The notes beneath the pieces were generated by a model. It was not told where the DNA came from, made no database searches, and saw nothing but the letters and a program-made list of their open reading frames with translations. Positions 14,229 through 20,974 of a stretch of DNA of 21,978 bases are shown here, in pieces. Origin of the DNA: a virus. The DNA lies in IMG/VR virus record IMGVR_UViG_3300005613_000454, positions 1 through 21,978 of that record; one strand, written 5' to 3'. The position numbers and the translations under genes are program-made. Position 1 is the stretch's first letter, and each line of letters starts with the position of its first letter.

Positions 14229-14352
14229 TTTCCAAATTTTTAAGTTCTTGATCAAACTTCTCAAACTCCTTACATATTTTAATACAGTCCTTAACGAATC
14301 GCACAATAAGCGGAACTGTGAATATGTTTAGCTTCTTTAAACCTTTTCCCAT
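14149..14352 (-). CDS. Small helical hypothetical protein
   Basis: A 67-residue protein beginning MGKGLKKLNIFTVPLIVRFV, then an amphipathic helical stretch (KDCIKICKEFEKFDQELKNL) and a Ser/Gly-rich end. The ATG at 14352 lies inside the last codons of the upstream glycosyltransferase gene (16-base overlap). The last 80 bases overlap the next small gene in a different frame, and its Ser/Gly-rich tail there looks like run-on sequence rather than a folded part. The start region duplicates that of the next gene. No function is recognised. Confidence 0.4.
   Translation of the reverse strand: MGKGLKKLNIFTVPLIVRFVKDCIKICKEFEKFDQELKNLENGKRFKQISGCSTNGSSKTGNGESCG
14213..14352. repeat. 16-base direct repeat at two successive gene starts
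   Basis: The string TTAAACCTTTTCCCAT (plus strand) occurs exactly at 14213-14228 and again at 14337-14352, 124 bases apart. Each copy contains the ATG and first codons (MGKGL) of one of two overlapping small genes. Recombination between the copies would delete exactly the first gene's start and body. Confidence 0.9.
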
Positions 14353-14981
14353 ATCTCCGGGTCTTTTGGTGAATATTTCTGCCGCTGATCTACGGCCTCT
14401 ATTTCGATGCAGGTGCGGTTCATGATTTTTCCACACCTACCCAGTTTTTTTGCCATTATATATTTGCTCTTCATACCCTGCTCTTCAGATATTCCCAAGT
14501 TCATGAAGTCGTCCTTCCTGATAATGTAACATGCAACAGCCCTCTCAACGGGTGCTATAACCAAATCCCTGATCATCTGTTCCCTGCCAAGCGGTTTTAA
14601 TTTCCATGCTACATTCTCCCTACGCAGCATAACCAGCTTGTACTTTGTCAGACTTATGCCCCAGAAAAGTGATGTCAGCCACCCTTCACATGGAATGATA
14701 TCATTATCCAGCTGTACGATATAGTCGCCCTGAGCGATCTTTGCCCCGGTAAGCATTCCTCCCCAGTCACCATGATTGCTCTCCATCCTGACGTACCTTA
14801 TTTTGGATTTCCTCAGCCAGCTATGGTCAGCCATCCAGTGAAACCATTCCTTCGTACCGTCACTACTTGCATTATCGATTATGATATGCTCATAATCATA
14901 CCGGGTACGCCGGAAGACAGCATCGACTACCTGGGCTGTATATTCAAGCCTATTCCTGCAACGAGTGATAACGCTGATCAT
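14337..14981 (-). CDS. GT-A (family 2-like) glycosyltransferase
   Basis: A 214-residue protein with the family 2 order. MISVITRCRNRLEYTAQVVD is the first strand and loop, HIIIDNASSDGTKEW is the nucleotide-binding Asp-Asn-Ala-Ser-x-Asp-Gly-Thr signature (about residues 33-47), and YIVQLDNDIIP carries the DxD-type metal motif (about residues 89-94). It is short and lacks the long C-terminal extension of processive enzymes, so a single sugar transfer is likely. Its ATG overlaps the stop of the small MGCNC protein as ATGA. Confidence 0.88.
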   Translation of the reverse strand: MISVITRCRNRLEYTAQVVDAVFRRTRYDYEHIIIDNASSDGTKEWFHWMADHSWLRKSKIRYVRMESNHGDWGGMLTGAKIAQGDYIVQLDNDIIPCEGWLTSLFWGISLTKYKLVMLRRENVAWKLKPLGREQMIRDLVIAPVERAVACYIIRKDDFMNLGISEEQGMKSKYIMAKKLGRCGKIMNRTCIEIEAVDQRQKYSPKDPEIWEKV

Positions 14982-15103
14982 TGCGTACTTTCTTTTCCGA
15001 ATTTAGGTATGTACTTATCCTTTGGCAGCTGCTTCTCTGCTAAAGAGCTTGACCTGCTTGATACAGGTACTTTGTTCCGTTTTTTCTTGCAATTGCATCC
15101 CAT
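14978..15103 (-). CDS. Small Cys-Lys-rich protein (MGCNC type)
   Basis: A 41-residue ORF reading MGCNCKKKRNKVPVSSRSSS, then LAEKQLPKDKYIPKFGKEST and a final Gln. Two Cys at positions 3 and 5, followed at once by KKKR, form a distinctive start. Small proteins of this kind occur in phages of Bacteroidota as I recall, with no known role. The stop is joined to the next glycosyltransferase ATG as ATGA, which argues that it is translated. A longer ORF in another frame (15015-15215) runs through the same bases but begins within the upstream glycosyltransferase gene and looks like a shadow. Confidence 0.6.
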   Translation of the reverse strand: MGCNCKKKRNKVPVSSRSSSLAEKQLPKDKYIPKFGKESTQ

Positions 15104-15138
15104 GATACGTGTAAATTAAGTGAACATCATAAATACTG

Positions 15139-15747
15139 TCAGGTATCGAATCTTCCTGGTATATGGCAGACAAGGTATTTCCCGCCTTCAATACGTCCGT
15201 AGTTCTGGCTTGCATGCTTCAAGTTACGAATAAAATTCCAGTCATGAGCATAGTTGTCACGCTTATTCCACAATGCTATTTTCTTGTGTATCAGGTTCGA
15301 CGTGCCAGAATACCCTTTCTTATTCACCCTGCATGTCCTCAGCTTAAAATCCTTCGTATCCTGCCGGTATACCCAATCATCCATGTAATACCAGTCCTTC
15401 CCATCCAGCCCTTTCGCTATCGATTCAAGGTGCGTTTCCTCAAACGCATCGTCAATATCCAAGTAGCATATATACTCTCCCCTGGCTTCCTGAATGCCTT
15501 TGTTACGCACGTTCCCGCTCCATGTGGGTTGTTTAGTTATGTAGAACAGTCTGATCCTCTTATCCGTGAATGTACCCACTATCTTACAGGTCTTCTCACA
15601 GCCGTCAGCTACAACTATCAATTCCCAGTCCTGATACGTCTGACAAAGAACGCTATTTATCGCCCGGACAATCTTTCGATCCCGGTTCTTTGCTGCTTTC
15701 TTATATTCACCCAGATAACTGGGCATCACTATGCTAATCACAGGCAT
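15139..15747 (-). CDS. GT-A (family 2) glycosyltransferase
   Basis: A 202-residue protein with the standard family 2 layout. MPVISIVMPSYLGEYKKAAK starts the fold; AINSVLCQTYQDWELIVVAD (about 30-49) contains the S-x-x-x-Q-x-x-x-x-E-h-h-h-V-x-D signature. RNKGIQEARGEYICYLDIDD (about 81-100) is the conserved N-x-G-x-x-x-A-x-G-x-Y-I-x-x-L-D-x-D-D motif with the metal-binding Asp residues. It uses a nucleotide sugar, likely in the cytosol, and has no membrane helix. It is the first gene of the island and overlaps the head morphogenesis gene by 14 bases, so the island is joined directly to the head operon without its own visible promoter. Confidence 0.92.
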   Translation of the reverse strand: MPVISIVMPSYLGEYKKAAKNRDRKIVRAINSVLCQTYQDWELIVVADGCEKTCKIVGTFTDKRIRLFYITKQPTWSGNVRNKGIQEARGEYICYLDIDDAFEETHLESIAKGLDGKDWYYMDDWVYRQDTKDFKLRTCRVNKKGYSGTSNLIHKKIALWNKRDNYAHDWNFIRNLKHASQNYGRIEGGKYLVCHIPGRFDT

Positions 15748-16648
15748 CTTCTCTTCCCATATCGCATGCCAGCGTTGCCGAAATATACCTTATCGTATGG
15801 CGGCAATTGTACCTGCCACGTTCTATGAGGGGGTTATACGAATCATCACATTTCTTTCCTTTGGGTTTGCCTATCAGGTTTGGATCACATTTCCACTTAT
15901 TTGCCTCATCGGTATTAAACACCTTTCCGGCACGTTTACGACAAAACGGTCTGCTGGTATCTATCAGACTTCCTGTGTATATAAACCACTTCAGTCCCAG
16001 GCCATCAGCATAATGCTTATTTATAGCGGCATCGGTCTGGTTGAAAGTGTCATAAGCGAACTGCCTGTAATACCGCTCAAATGCTCCTGCCCTCTCCTGC
16101 GTTCCCACCATGATCTCTTTCATACCACGCAGATACTCGGAATATCCTTTCTTATTGGCAACACTCGAAGTAACATAATCCTTGACTTGCTGCCTCACTT
16201 CTGGCATCCGGGTGATGTTGTCAAGATAACCTCCTTTTATGATCTTCCCATCTTTGATGCCTATGCTCTCTTCGATAAAACGAACATTCTCCGTCAGGCT
16301 CTTTACCAGGTCACGGGCATCACTTCCAGTAAGTGCGGAATAATACCGCTCACTCAGAGGTGTCAGCTTGAGCATATCCAGACCATACTGTGTATTGATA
16401 GCTCTCAGAGACTCTTTGTCAAAGGAATCGAAAAACTGGTCCAGGCGTATAGCCATACGCATGTTTCCTACCGTAGGCTTGAGGTTGCCGTTCTCATCCA
16501 AAGAAAACTGTCCCATATAATCAGCAATGAGCGCAGTAAGGAAATCGGACTGTGCTTTGTCTACTTTCTTGGTAAGCCAGTCCAGCTTGGAAGTGATATA
16601 ATCATCCTTCCTCTTCCATAAATCCCGTAGCTGTATGTCGGTAGCCAT
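15734..16648 (-). CDS. Head morphogenesis protein (Mu F / SPP1 gp7-like minor head protein)
   Basis: A 304-residue protein with a long helical N-terminal part and a C-terminal Mu F-type domain. Residues about 228-243 read DTSRPFCRKRAGKVFN, and about 270-285 contain the PLIERGRYNCRHTIRYIS element with the conserved Arg, Cys-Arg-His residues. In phages such as SPP1 and Mu this protein binds the portal and helps head assembly or DNA delivery. It directly follows the portal gene (stop and start overlap as TAATG), the usual order, and precedes the glycosyltransferase island. Confidence 0.85.
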   Translation of the reverse strand: MATDIQLRDLWKRKDDYITSKLDWLTKKVDKAQSDFLTALIADYMGQFSLDENGNLKPTVGNMRMAIRLDQFFDSFDKESLRAINTQYGLDMLKLTPLSERYYSALTGSDARDLVKSLTENVRFIEESIGIKDGKIIKGGYLDNITRMPEVRQQVKDYVTSSVANKKGYSEYLRGMKEIMVGTQERAGAFERYYRQFAYDTFNQTDAAINKHYADGLGLKWFIYTGSLIDTSRPFCRKRAGKVFNTDEANKWKCDPNLIGKPKGKKCDDSYNPLIERGRYNCRHTIRYISATLACDMGREDACD

Positions 16649-18462
16649 TATTCTTCGTTACCTTCGTCGCCTTCCTTATCCTCTTCTTCAAACTTTGGCG
16701 GCTGCGTATTCTGCCCTTCAAGTTCCGTTGCTATCTCTTCCACCTTTGCATCCACTGTTTTGTTCTGCTTCCTTCTGTCCCATTCATAGAAATCAGGGTG
16801 CTCAAGAAATATCTCATCAAATATCCAGCCTATATTGTTGTACAGGACTTTCACCTTAAAAGGAACAGTATTGCTTGCCAGTGCTGACGCTATCTCTGCA
16901 TCCGTCTTCCCGGAGAACGGGTCGAAACTCTGTACGGTCTTATATACAGCAAACTCCACAGGGTTCTCTGCCGTATCGACCTTCATGATCTCGTCGTCAA
17001 TATTCCGCAGTATAGCATCCGGCACACCAGCATCCTGAGCGGCCTTACGATCAGCAATATAGTCGTCCTTTGACTTGAACTTGAAATCTTTAGAGAATGT
17101 CATTCTGACAATGAGACCTTTGTCCTTGCTTGTCACCCTTGCAATGATCTTAACGGTATGCTCCCAGTCCTTAGCAAAGCGCACACTGAGCGGATAAAGC
17201 GTGTCGTAAACATTGTCCAGGTCGATCCTCTTCTCTGTCGCTGTCGTAGCCACCTGATCCGCAGTGAAAACATCCGAGTTAAACACTGCTCCCATACACT
17301 CTTCCGTCAGGTACTCGATATACTGCCTCTGGAATTCAATCAGGGCCACTTCAGGGGTAATATACCGGGCCATGTTATCCAGGCTCAATTGCTCGACACT
17401 GTCTCTGGGAATAGGTACATAAATGATATCCTGGGCACTGGTATGAACATCAAAACCTTCACCCTTACATACCTTGCATTTTTCCACACTTCCCTCTTCA
17501 TAGATATATCCATTATTGCATTTAGGATTCGAGCATTTCTTGGCAGTAACAATCTTCTGAGGAAAAGCATGCAGGGCCATCGTCAAATCCATCTCTGAAT
17601 TCGCCTTGATTGATTTCTTGAGATAGGGAACGCAGTCATGATACGGACTGACATAAGTATGCCCGTCGGTGAATTCATCCCGCTTGTACCCTACCCTGAA
17701 TGCAGGGACCATATCCAGGTTGTGCGGCTCGAATATCTCTATCATGTAGAAATCACCCTCTTTCGTCTTGAAATAGAACACCCCGTCTATCTCCATCAGC
17801 ACACCAGGTTCCTCAATCTGCTTCTTCAGCCTGTCTTTCTCATCCTCATCAACAATCTGTACAGCCCTGATGGTCTGGTTCTTCATGTACATAGTGTAGT
17901 TCCCGCCGTTACAGTCAACCAGATATTGCAATACATTGTTGACATACTCAAACATCACCGCTTGGTGTGAATCAGATTCGTAAGGATAAGGCTGGGCAAT
18001 CTCTTCCATTGGGTCAAAGGCGTTCCATTCAACCACAAGAAAAGTATTCGGGTCTACGTCATTCAGTTCGATCCACCGTGTAGCCATCCACTCATCCAGG
18101 GACATAGTACCCCAGAATTTTTTCAGAATCTCTTCCAGCTCTTCGGCTTGTTTGTGCTGCTCTCCTTCAATATATGCCAGCACCCTGGTTTTACCATTAG
18201 ACCTGGGAACCTTCCGTTCCACAGAGGTGATGTTACTTACTACCGAAGGAATAATATGCTGAGTGATTTTCTTCCTCTGTTCAAAAGCTGTCTCGTCTTC
18301 ACGCATTGTAAACTGCTCCATCATATCATCCAGCCCTTCCCCGGTGACATAGGCCCGGTAATCATCAGCGAGCGTTGTGACCCGCTCATAATAGGGATGC
18401 TTCAGATCATTCGCTACTATATTGGCGAACAACTGCATCATCAATAATAAATTTTCTTCCAT
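16648..18462 (-). CDS. Portal protein with an internal Cys4 zinc-ribbon-like motif
   Basis: A 604-residue protein between the large terminase and the Mu F-like protein, the standard place of the portal. It begins MEENLLLMMQLFANIVANDL, has an acidic C-terminus, and its size is within the range of portals of Bacteroidota phages. The central region carries CSNPKCNNGYIY and then EKCKVCKGEGFD. The cysteines at 310, 315, 329 and 332 (C-x4-C-x13-C-x2-C) look like a DnaJ-type zinc ribbon, an insertion not found in classical portals. The portal forms the dodecameric ring through which DNA is packaged by the terminase. The call rests on gene order, size and overall composition more than on a sharp motif. 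Confidence 0.82.
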   Translation of the reverse strand: MEENLLLMMQLFANIVANDLKHPYYERVTTLADDYRAYVTGEGLDDMMEQFTMREDETAFEQRKKITQHIIPSVVSNITSVERKVPRSNGKTRVLAYIEGEQHKQAEELEEILKKFWGTMSLDEWMATRWIELNDVDPNTFLVVEWNAFDPMEEIAQPYPYESDSHQAVMFEYVNNVLQYLVDCNGGNYTMYMKNQTIRAVQIVDEDEKDRLKKQIEEPGVLMEIDGVFYFKTKEGDFYMIEIFEPHNLDMVPAFRVGYKRDEFTDGHTYVSPYHDCVPYLKKSIKANSEMDLTMALHAFPQKIVTAKKCSNPKCNNGYIYEEGSVEKCKVCKGEGFDVHTSAQDIIYVPIPRDSVEQLSLDNMARYITPEVALIEFQRQYIEYLTEECMGAVFNSDVFTADQVATTATEKRIDLDNVYDTLYPLSVRFAKDWEHTVKIIARVTSKDKGLIVRMTFSKDFKFKSKDDYIADRKAAQDAGVPDAILRNIDDEIMKVDTAENPVEFAVYKTVQSFDPFSGKTDAEIASALASNTVPFKVKVLYNNIGWIFDEIFLEHPDFYEWDRRKQNKTVDAKVEEIATELEGQNTQPPKFEEEDKEGDEGNEE

Positions 18463-18464
18463 TT

Positions 18465-19925
18465 TTATCTGTATTTACTGAAATAATGAGCAAATGCCTC
18501 AGTTATAAAATAATCGAAACTATCAGAGGTATGACCATACTTTTCATACGACTGCCCTGTTTCCGGGTCCGTGATACGGGTCTTCATCTTTTTTCCATCC
18601 GCATCTTCCTTGAGATATTCGAAGTCGGCTATTGTATTTCTGCATTGCTTGTCAATCAATATACGAATATCGTACTGGTTATCAAAAATATCGTTTGCGA
18701 AATCTCTTCTATCTACGACCATAGGTGCTGCCCTTGCTACCCTTCTGCTATAATTATTCAGTAAATCATACAACACCCCTTCTATCAAATCGAAATCGTT
18801 CCTTCGTCCTCTCGTGCTCCTGCTCGCCCCTGATGGATCACCGTAAAAAAATAACCCTGCCTTTGCCTGCTCACCCCACTTATTCTTAAACACTTTAGCT
18901 ATGCGCTCCGTCGTATTATCAGGCGACGGCAAGCAAAACTCATCGAAACACCGCACTTCCCACCACTTCTCTTCGTGCTTTATCTGCCAGCATGTGATCG
19001 TCATATAAGGAACGACGTTGAAGTCGAAACTTATATGTATCGGTTCTCCTGGGATATGTTTGACCTCTCCTGTGTGCGCCGTCCTGTCGAATGAACTGTA
19101 AAACTCTCCCCCGGCCTTCACAAACGGATTCGAATATATCAGCCTCTTCCCGCTCTCTTTCAGCTTGCCTTCCCTGTCCAGGTGCTCCTTGATCAGCCCT
19201 TCGATATGCCCTTCCGGCAGATTCTCCTGATTGTGATATGTGGAGCATATACTTACACATTTGTCGTCCGCTTCATATCTGAAAAAATCATTCTTATCGT
19301 AAATATGTGACTGAATCTCGTCTTCATATTCATCCAGCCTAAACCATTCGTTGATCCAATCCACCTTCGCCGGAGTCGTTCCAATGTACATCGGTGTCAC
19401 CATCCGCCCACCAAAATTCATCCCTTCCTGACGAAGCCTGTGCAGGATAACCTCCTTCACGGCCTCTTCTTTCGTATCTTTCGTTTCGTCGAGTATTGCC
19501 CATCCTATTTCTTTTCCTTCGTGTGCTTTATAATTATCGAGCGAAGCCTTGAAAACCACTGCACCATTTCTGAAGCTAATAATACTGTCGTAACGGTCGA
19601 AGTTGTGCCACTCAAGATTAAAGCCCTTCGGCGGAGCCTGACCAACAACATAGTCCCGCCCTTCAACCATGCCGAAATAATCACGCCAGGTATCACGTAT
19701 TCTCTTGAGAGTCGACGTATTGAGCTGTTCGTAAGTGTTTGCTCCAATGAAGCCCGTAACATGAGGGTAGTTACGGACAAAATCCGCAGATATGACACCC
19801 TCCAAAAATGTCTTACCGCTTCCAGTGCCTCCCATGAACAGGTTGATCCTGTTAGGACTGTATAGGATGTATTCTTGCGGTTCACTGAGGTTCAGTTCTT
19901 TTTCTTCTCTCAATCTTAACATCAA
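18465..19925 (-). CDS. terL: Terminase large subunit (packaging ATPase/nuclease)
   Basis: A 486-residue protein with a full terminase layout. Walker A GGTGSGKT is at residues 32-39 and Walker B WAILDET at 142-148 (Asp146, catalytic Glu147). The C-terminal RNase H-like nuclease has HISFDFNVVP (Asp301), FFYGDPSG (Asp363) and TSDSFDYF near the end (Asp468/Asp471). It drives DNA into the prohead and cuts the concatemer. The start at 19925 overlaps the small subunit gene by 44 bases; the next Met follows directly, and the residues after it (LSEPQEYILYSPNRINLFMG) are needed before Walker A. It is 2 bases from the portal start. Confidence 0.96.
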   Translation of the reverse strand: MMLRLREEKELNLSEPQEYILYSPNRINLFMGGTGSGKTFLEGVISADFVRNYPHVTGFIGANTYEQLNTSTLKRIRDTWRDYFGMVEGRDYVVGQAPPKGFNLEWHNFDRYDSIISFRNGAVVFKASLDNYKAHEGKEIGWAILDETKDTKEEAVKEVILHRLRQEGMNFGGRMVTPMYIGTTPAKVDWINEWFRLDEYEDEIQSHIYDKNDFFRYEADDKCVSICSTYHNQENLPEGHIEGLIKEHLDREGKLKESGKRLIYSNPFVKAGGEFYSSFDRTAHTGEVKHIPGEPIHISFDFNVVPYMTITCWQIKHEEKWWEVRCFDEFCLPSPDNTTERIAKVFKNKWGEQAKAGLFFYGDPSGASRSTRGRRNDFDLIEGVLYDLLNNYSRRVARAAPMVVDRRDFANDIFDNQYDIRILIDKQCRNTIADFEYLKEDADGKKMKTRITDPETGQSYEKYGHTSDSFDYFITEAFAHYFSKYR

Positions 19926-20343
19926 AAGGTAATTCTTGAGGGAACGTATGTGACAAATCCTGCCTGTCTCTCCATTTATCCGGCATCCTGTTCTTTAGCC
20001 AGAAAGCTATTGCCCCAACATCCGGCGGAACATGCTTGGTGATCGTTTCAATTCTCGCTGGTTTCTGTTCGCCCTTCTCATTTACGCTGACCAAAACTTT
20101 CTTCTCCGTGTAATCATATCCCTGCGCTCTCTTCAGTAAAGCGTTCTCTACTTCCCTGTCCACAGGAGCTTTCCCTTCTTTTATTGCGTTCGCAAACTCC
20201 GGGTATTTCTTCTGGTATTCGTAGTAAACTGTCTTCCCTATCCCCAGTTTCTCTGCTATCTCTTCGTCATTAAGTCCCTCTCTTGCAAAGCCTTGCGCCT
20301 TCAATGGGAATGTGTCAGGATCATATAGTTCTTTCCTTGCCAT
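19882..20343 (-). CDS. Terminase small subunit-like DNA-binding protein
   Basis: A 153-residue protein with an N-terminal helix-turn-helix (about residues 23-50: GLNDEEIAEKLGIGKTVYYE, then YQKKYPEF), a helical middle (VENALLKRAQGYDYTEKKV) and the segment PPDVGAIAFWLKNRMPDKWR, found in many small terminase subunits. It recognises the packaging site and loads the large subunit. It precedes and overlaps the large subunit gene by 44 bases, with its basic tail (KIERRKRTEPQ) in the overlap. Confidence 0.9.
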   Translation of the reverse strand: MARKELYDPDTFPLKAQGFAREGLNDEEIAEKLGIGKTVYYEYQKKYPEFANAIKEGKAPVDREVENALLKRAQGYDYTEKKVLVSVNEKGEQKPARIETITKHVPPDVGAIAFWLKNRMPDKWRDRQDLSHTFPQELPFDVKIERRKRTEPQ

Positions 20344-20350
20344 TGTCCGT

Positions 20351-20449
20351 TTATTTCAGGTATTCGTCAAGTATGATACTCAGCCCATCCCATCGCCTCT
20401 GCTTTTCTATCTGTCCTTCCTGCTCCATAGTGTCGAGAATGTACTTCAT
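20351..20449 (-). CDS. Small hypothetical protein before the terminase genes
   Basis: A 32-residue ORF reading MKYILDTMEQEGQIEKQRRW, then DGLSIILDEYLK. It fits exactly between the DUF488-like gene (8-base gap) and the small terminase gene (7-base gap), where otherwise 107 bases would be empty. The sequence is amphipathic and helical. A longer ORF in another frame (20367-20570) covers the same bases but starts inside the DUF488 gene and looks random. No function is recognised. Confidence 0.5.
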   Translation of the reverse strand: MKYILDTMEQEGQIEKQRRWDGLSIILDEYLK

Positions 20450-20457
20450 TTTCTCTG

Positions 20458-20727
20458 CTATTTCTCATAACATAACAAAGCGACCTGCCTTCCTTTCCCG
20501 TAATTCTTGATTTTCTCAACGACCTGACGTGCATCCAGGCGGGCAAGCATATTCTTATAATGAAAATCAAACTGATCCCAGGTCATGCCAAACATCTTAT
20601 GCGTAGGAGCCAGCTCTATGATTGTCTTACCCTGAAAGAATTCAGGATTATACCTTGCTATGCTGACAGGAACTATCCCGGCTTGTTTGATCCTGCGAAT
20701 GTTCCCGAAGTAGCTTGTAAAAATCAT
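20458..20727 (-). CDS. DUF488-family-like protein, shortened C-terminus
   Basis: An 89-residue protein. TSYFGNIRRI near the start, VPVSIARYNPEFF (about 19-31), LAPTHKMFGM and the end VALLCYEK follow the order of DUF488 proteins. The family usually goes on after LLCYEK with a Pro-Gly and Cys-His-Arg element and a further helix, about 30 residues that are absent here; the stop comes at once. No other frame after the stop restores the lost part. The biochemical role of the family is not established. It is the first gene after the candidate late promoter and the leader hairpin. Confidence 0.7.
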   Translation of the reverse strand: MIFTSYFGNIRRIKQAGIVPVSIARYNPEFFQGKTIIELAPTHKMFGMTWDQFDFHYKNMLARLDARQVVEKIKNYGKGRQVALLCYEK

Positions 20728-20795
20728 GTTTTTCTCTTCAAGTTAGTGATAATTAGCGTTTTATGCAAGAGTTTTAACATTTGATTTGCGAATAA

Positions 20796-20827
20796 GGAGG
20801 GGGAAGACACTCCAAACTCCCCCCTCC
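20796..20827 (-). other. GC-rich hairpin in the leader of the late operon
   Basis: On the minus strand GGAGGGGGGAG pairs with CTTCCCCCTCC (11 bp, one G-T pair) around a 10-base loop. There is no T tract on either side, so it is not a standard intrinsic terminator. It lies in the predicted 5' leader between the promoter at 20847-20878 and the ATG at 20727 and may control transcript stability, processing or pausing. Confidence 0.75.
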
Positions 20828-20846
20828 AACGATGGACCTGACCTTA

Positions 20847-20878
20847 CAAATGTAATGCAAAAAATCCATCTATACAAG
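20847..20878 (-). promoter_or_regulatory. Candidate Bacteroidetes-type late promoter
   Basis: On the minus strand CTTG (20875-20878, three of four bases of the TTTG element) is followed after 20 bases by TACATTTG (20847-20854), a full match to TAnnTTTG. It lies in the only clear intergenic gap on this side of the genome, ahead of the terminase and head genes. The spacing is the same as in the capsid promoter. Confidence 0.65.
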
Positions 20879-20974
20879 TATCAAAGTTAATATGATCATA
20901 ACTACACAAATAATCATGACCACAAAATACAACGCACATCCTCTGCCTTCAGGTTTGTCAGTAATATAGTTCAT
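20870..20974 (-). CDS. Possible 34-residue single-pass membrane peptide
   Basis: The ORF reads MNYITDKPEGRGCALYFVVM, then IICVVMIILTLILV. A short charged N-terminus is followed by one hydrophobic segment of about 20 residues, a complete transmembrane helix. The ATG overlaps the last codons of the NinB-like gene by 17 bases, in keeping with the coupled starts seen across the window. Its 3' end overlaps the -33 element of the promoter. Such tiny membrane peptides are common in phages, with roles ranging from lysis timing to superinfection exclusion; none can be assigned here. Confidence 0.5.
   Translation of the reverse strand: MNYITDKPEGRGCALYFVVMIICVVMIILTLILV

Noticed and set aside
14213-14235. 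GGGAAAA as a programmed -1 frameshift site joining the two small ORFs
   Set aside because: The heptamer is in register with the second frame, so a -1 slip would move from the second frame to the first, the wrong direction for a fusion.
13989-14306. Longer version of the basic small protein from the ATG at 14306
   Set aside because: The extension overlaps the preceding small gene almost completely, and the repeat-marked ATG at 14228 is a better start.
14149-14436. Longer version of the helical small protein from the ATG at 14436
   Set aside because: The extra 28 residues are read out of frame inside the upstream glycosyltransferase gene and look random.
15015-15215. Minus-strand ORF of 66 codons
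   Set aside because: It begins in another frame within the glycosyltransferase gene and competes with the MGCNC ORF, which has a coupled stop.
15163-15828. Plus-strand ORF of 221 codons
   Set aside because: Antisense shadow of the first glycosyltransferase gene, whose family 2 motifs are unmistakable.
15731-16621. Long plus-strand ORF (296 codons)
   Set aside because: It is antisense to the head morphogenesis gene, which has clear Mu F motifs; the translation has no recognisable pattern and all supported genes are on the other strand.
20367-20570. Minus-strand ORF of 67 codons as the missing end of the DUF488 protein
   Set aside because: Its translation after the DUF488 stop lacks the family's Cys-His element, so it does not restore the C-terminus.
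20796-20827. Hairpin as an intrinsic terminator
   Set aside because: No T tract follows on either strand, so it is listed as a leader hairpin instead.
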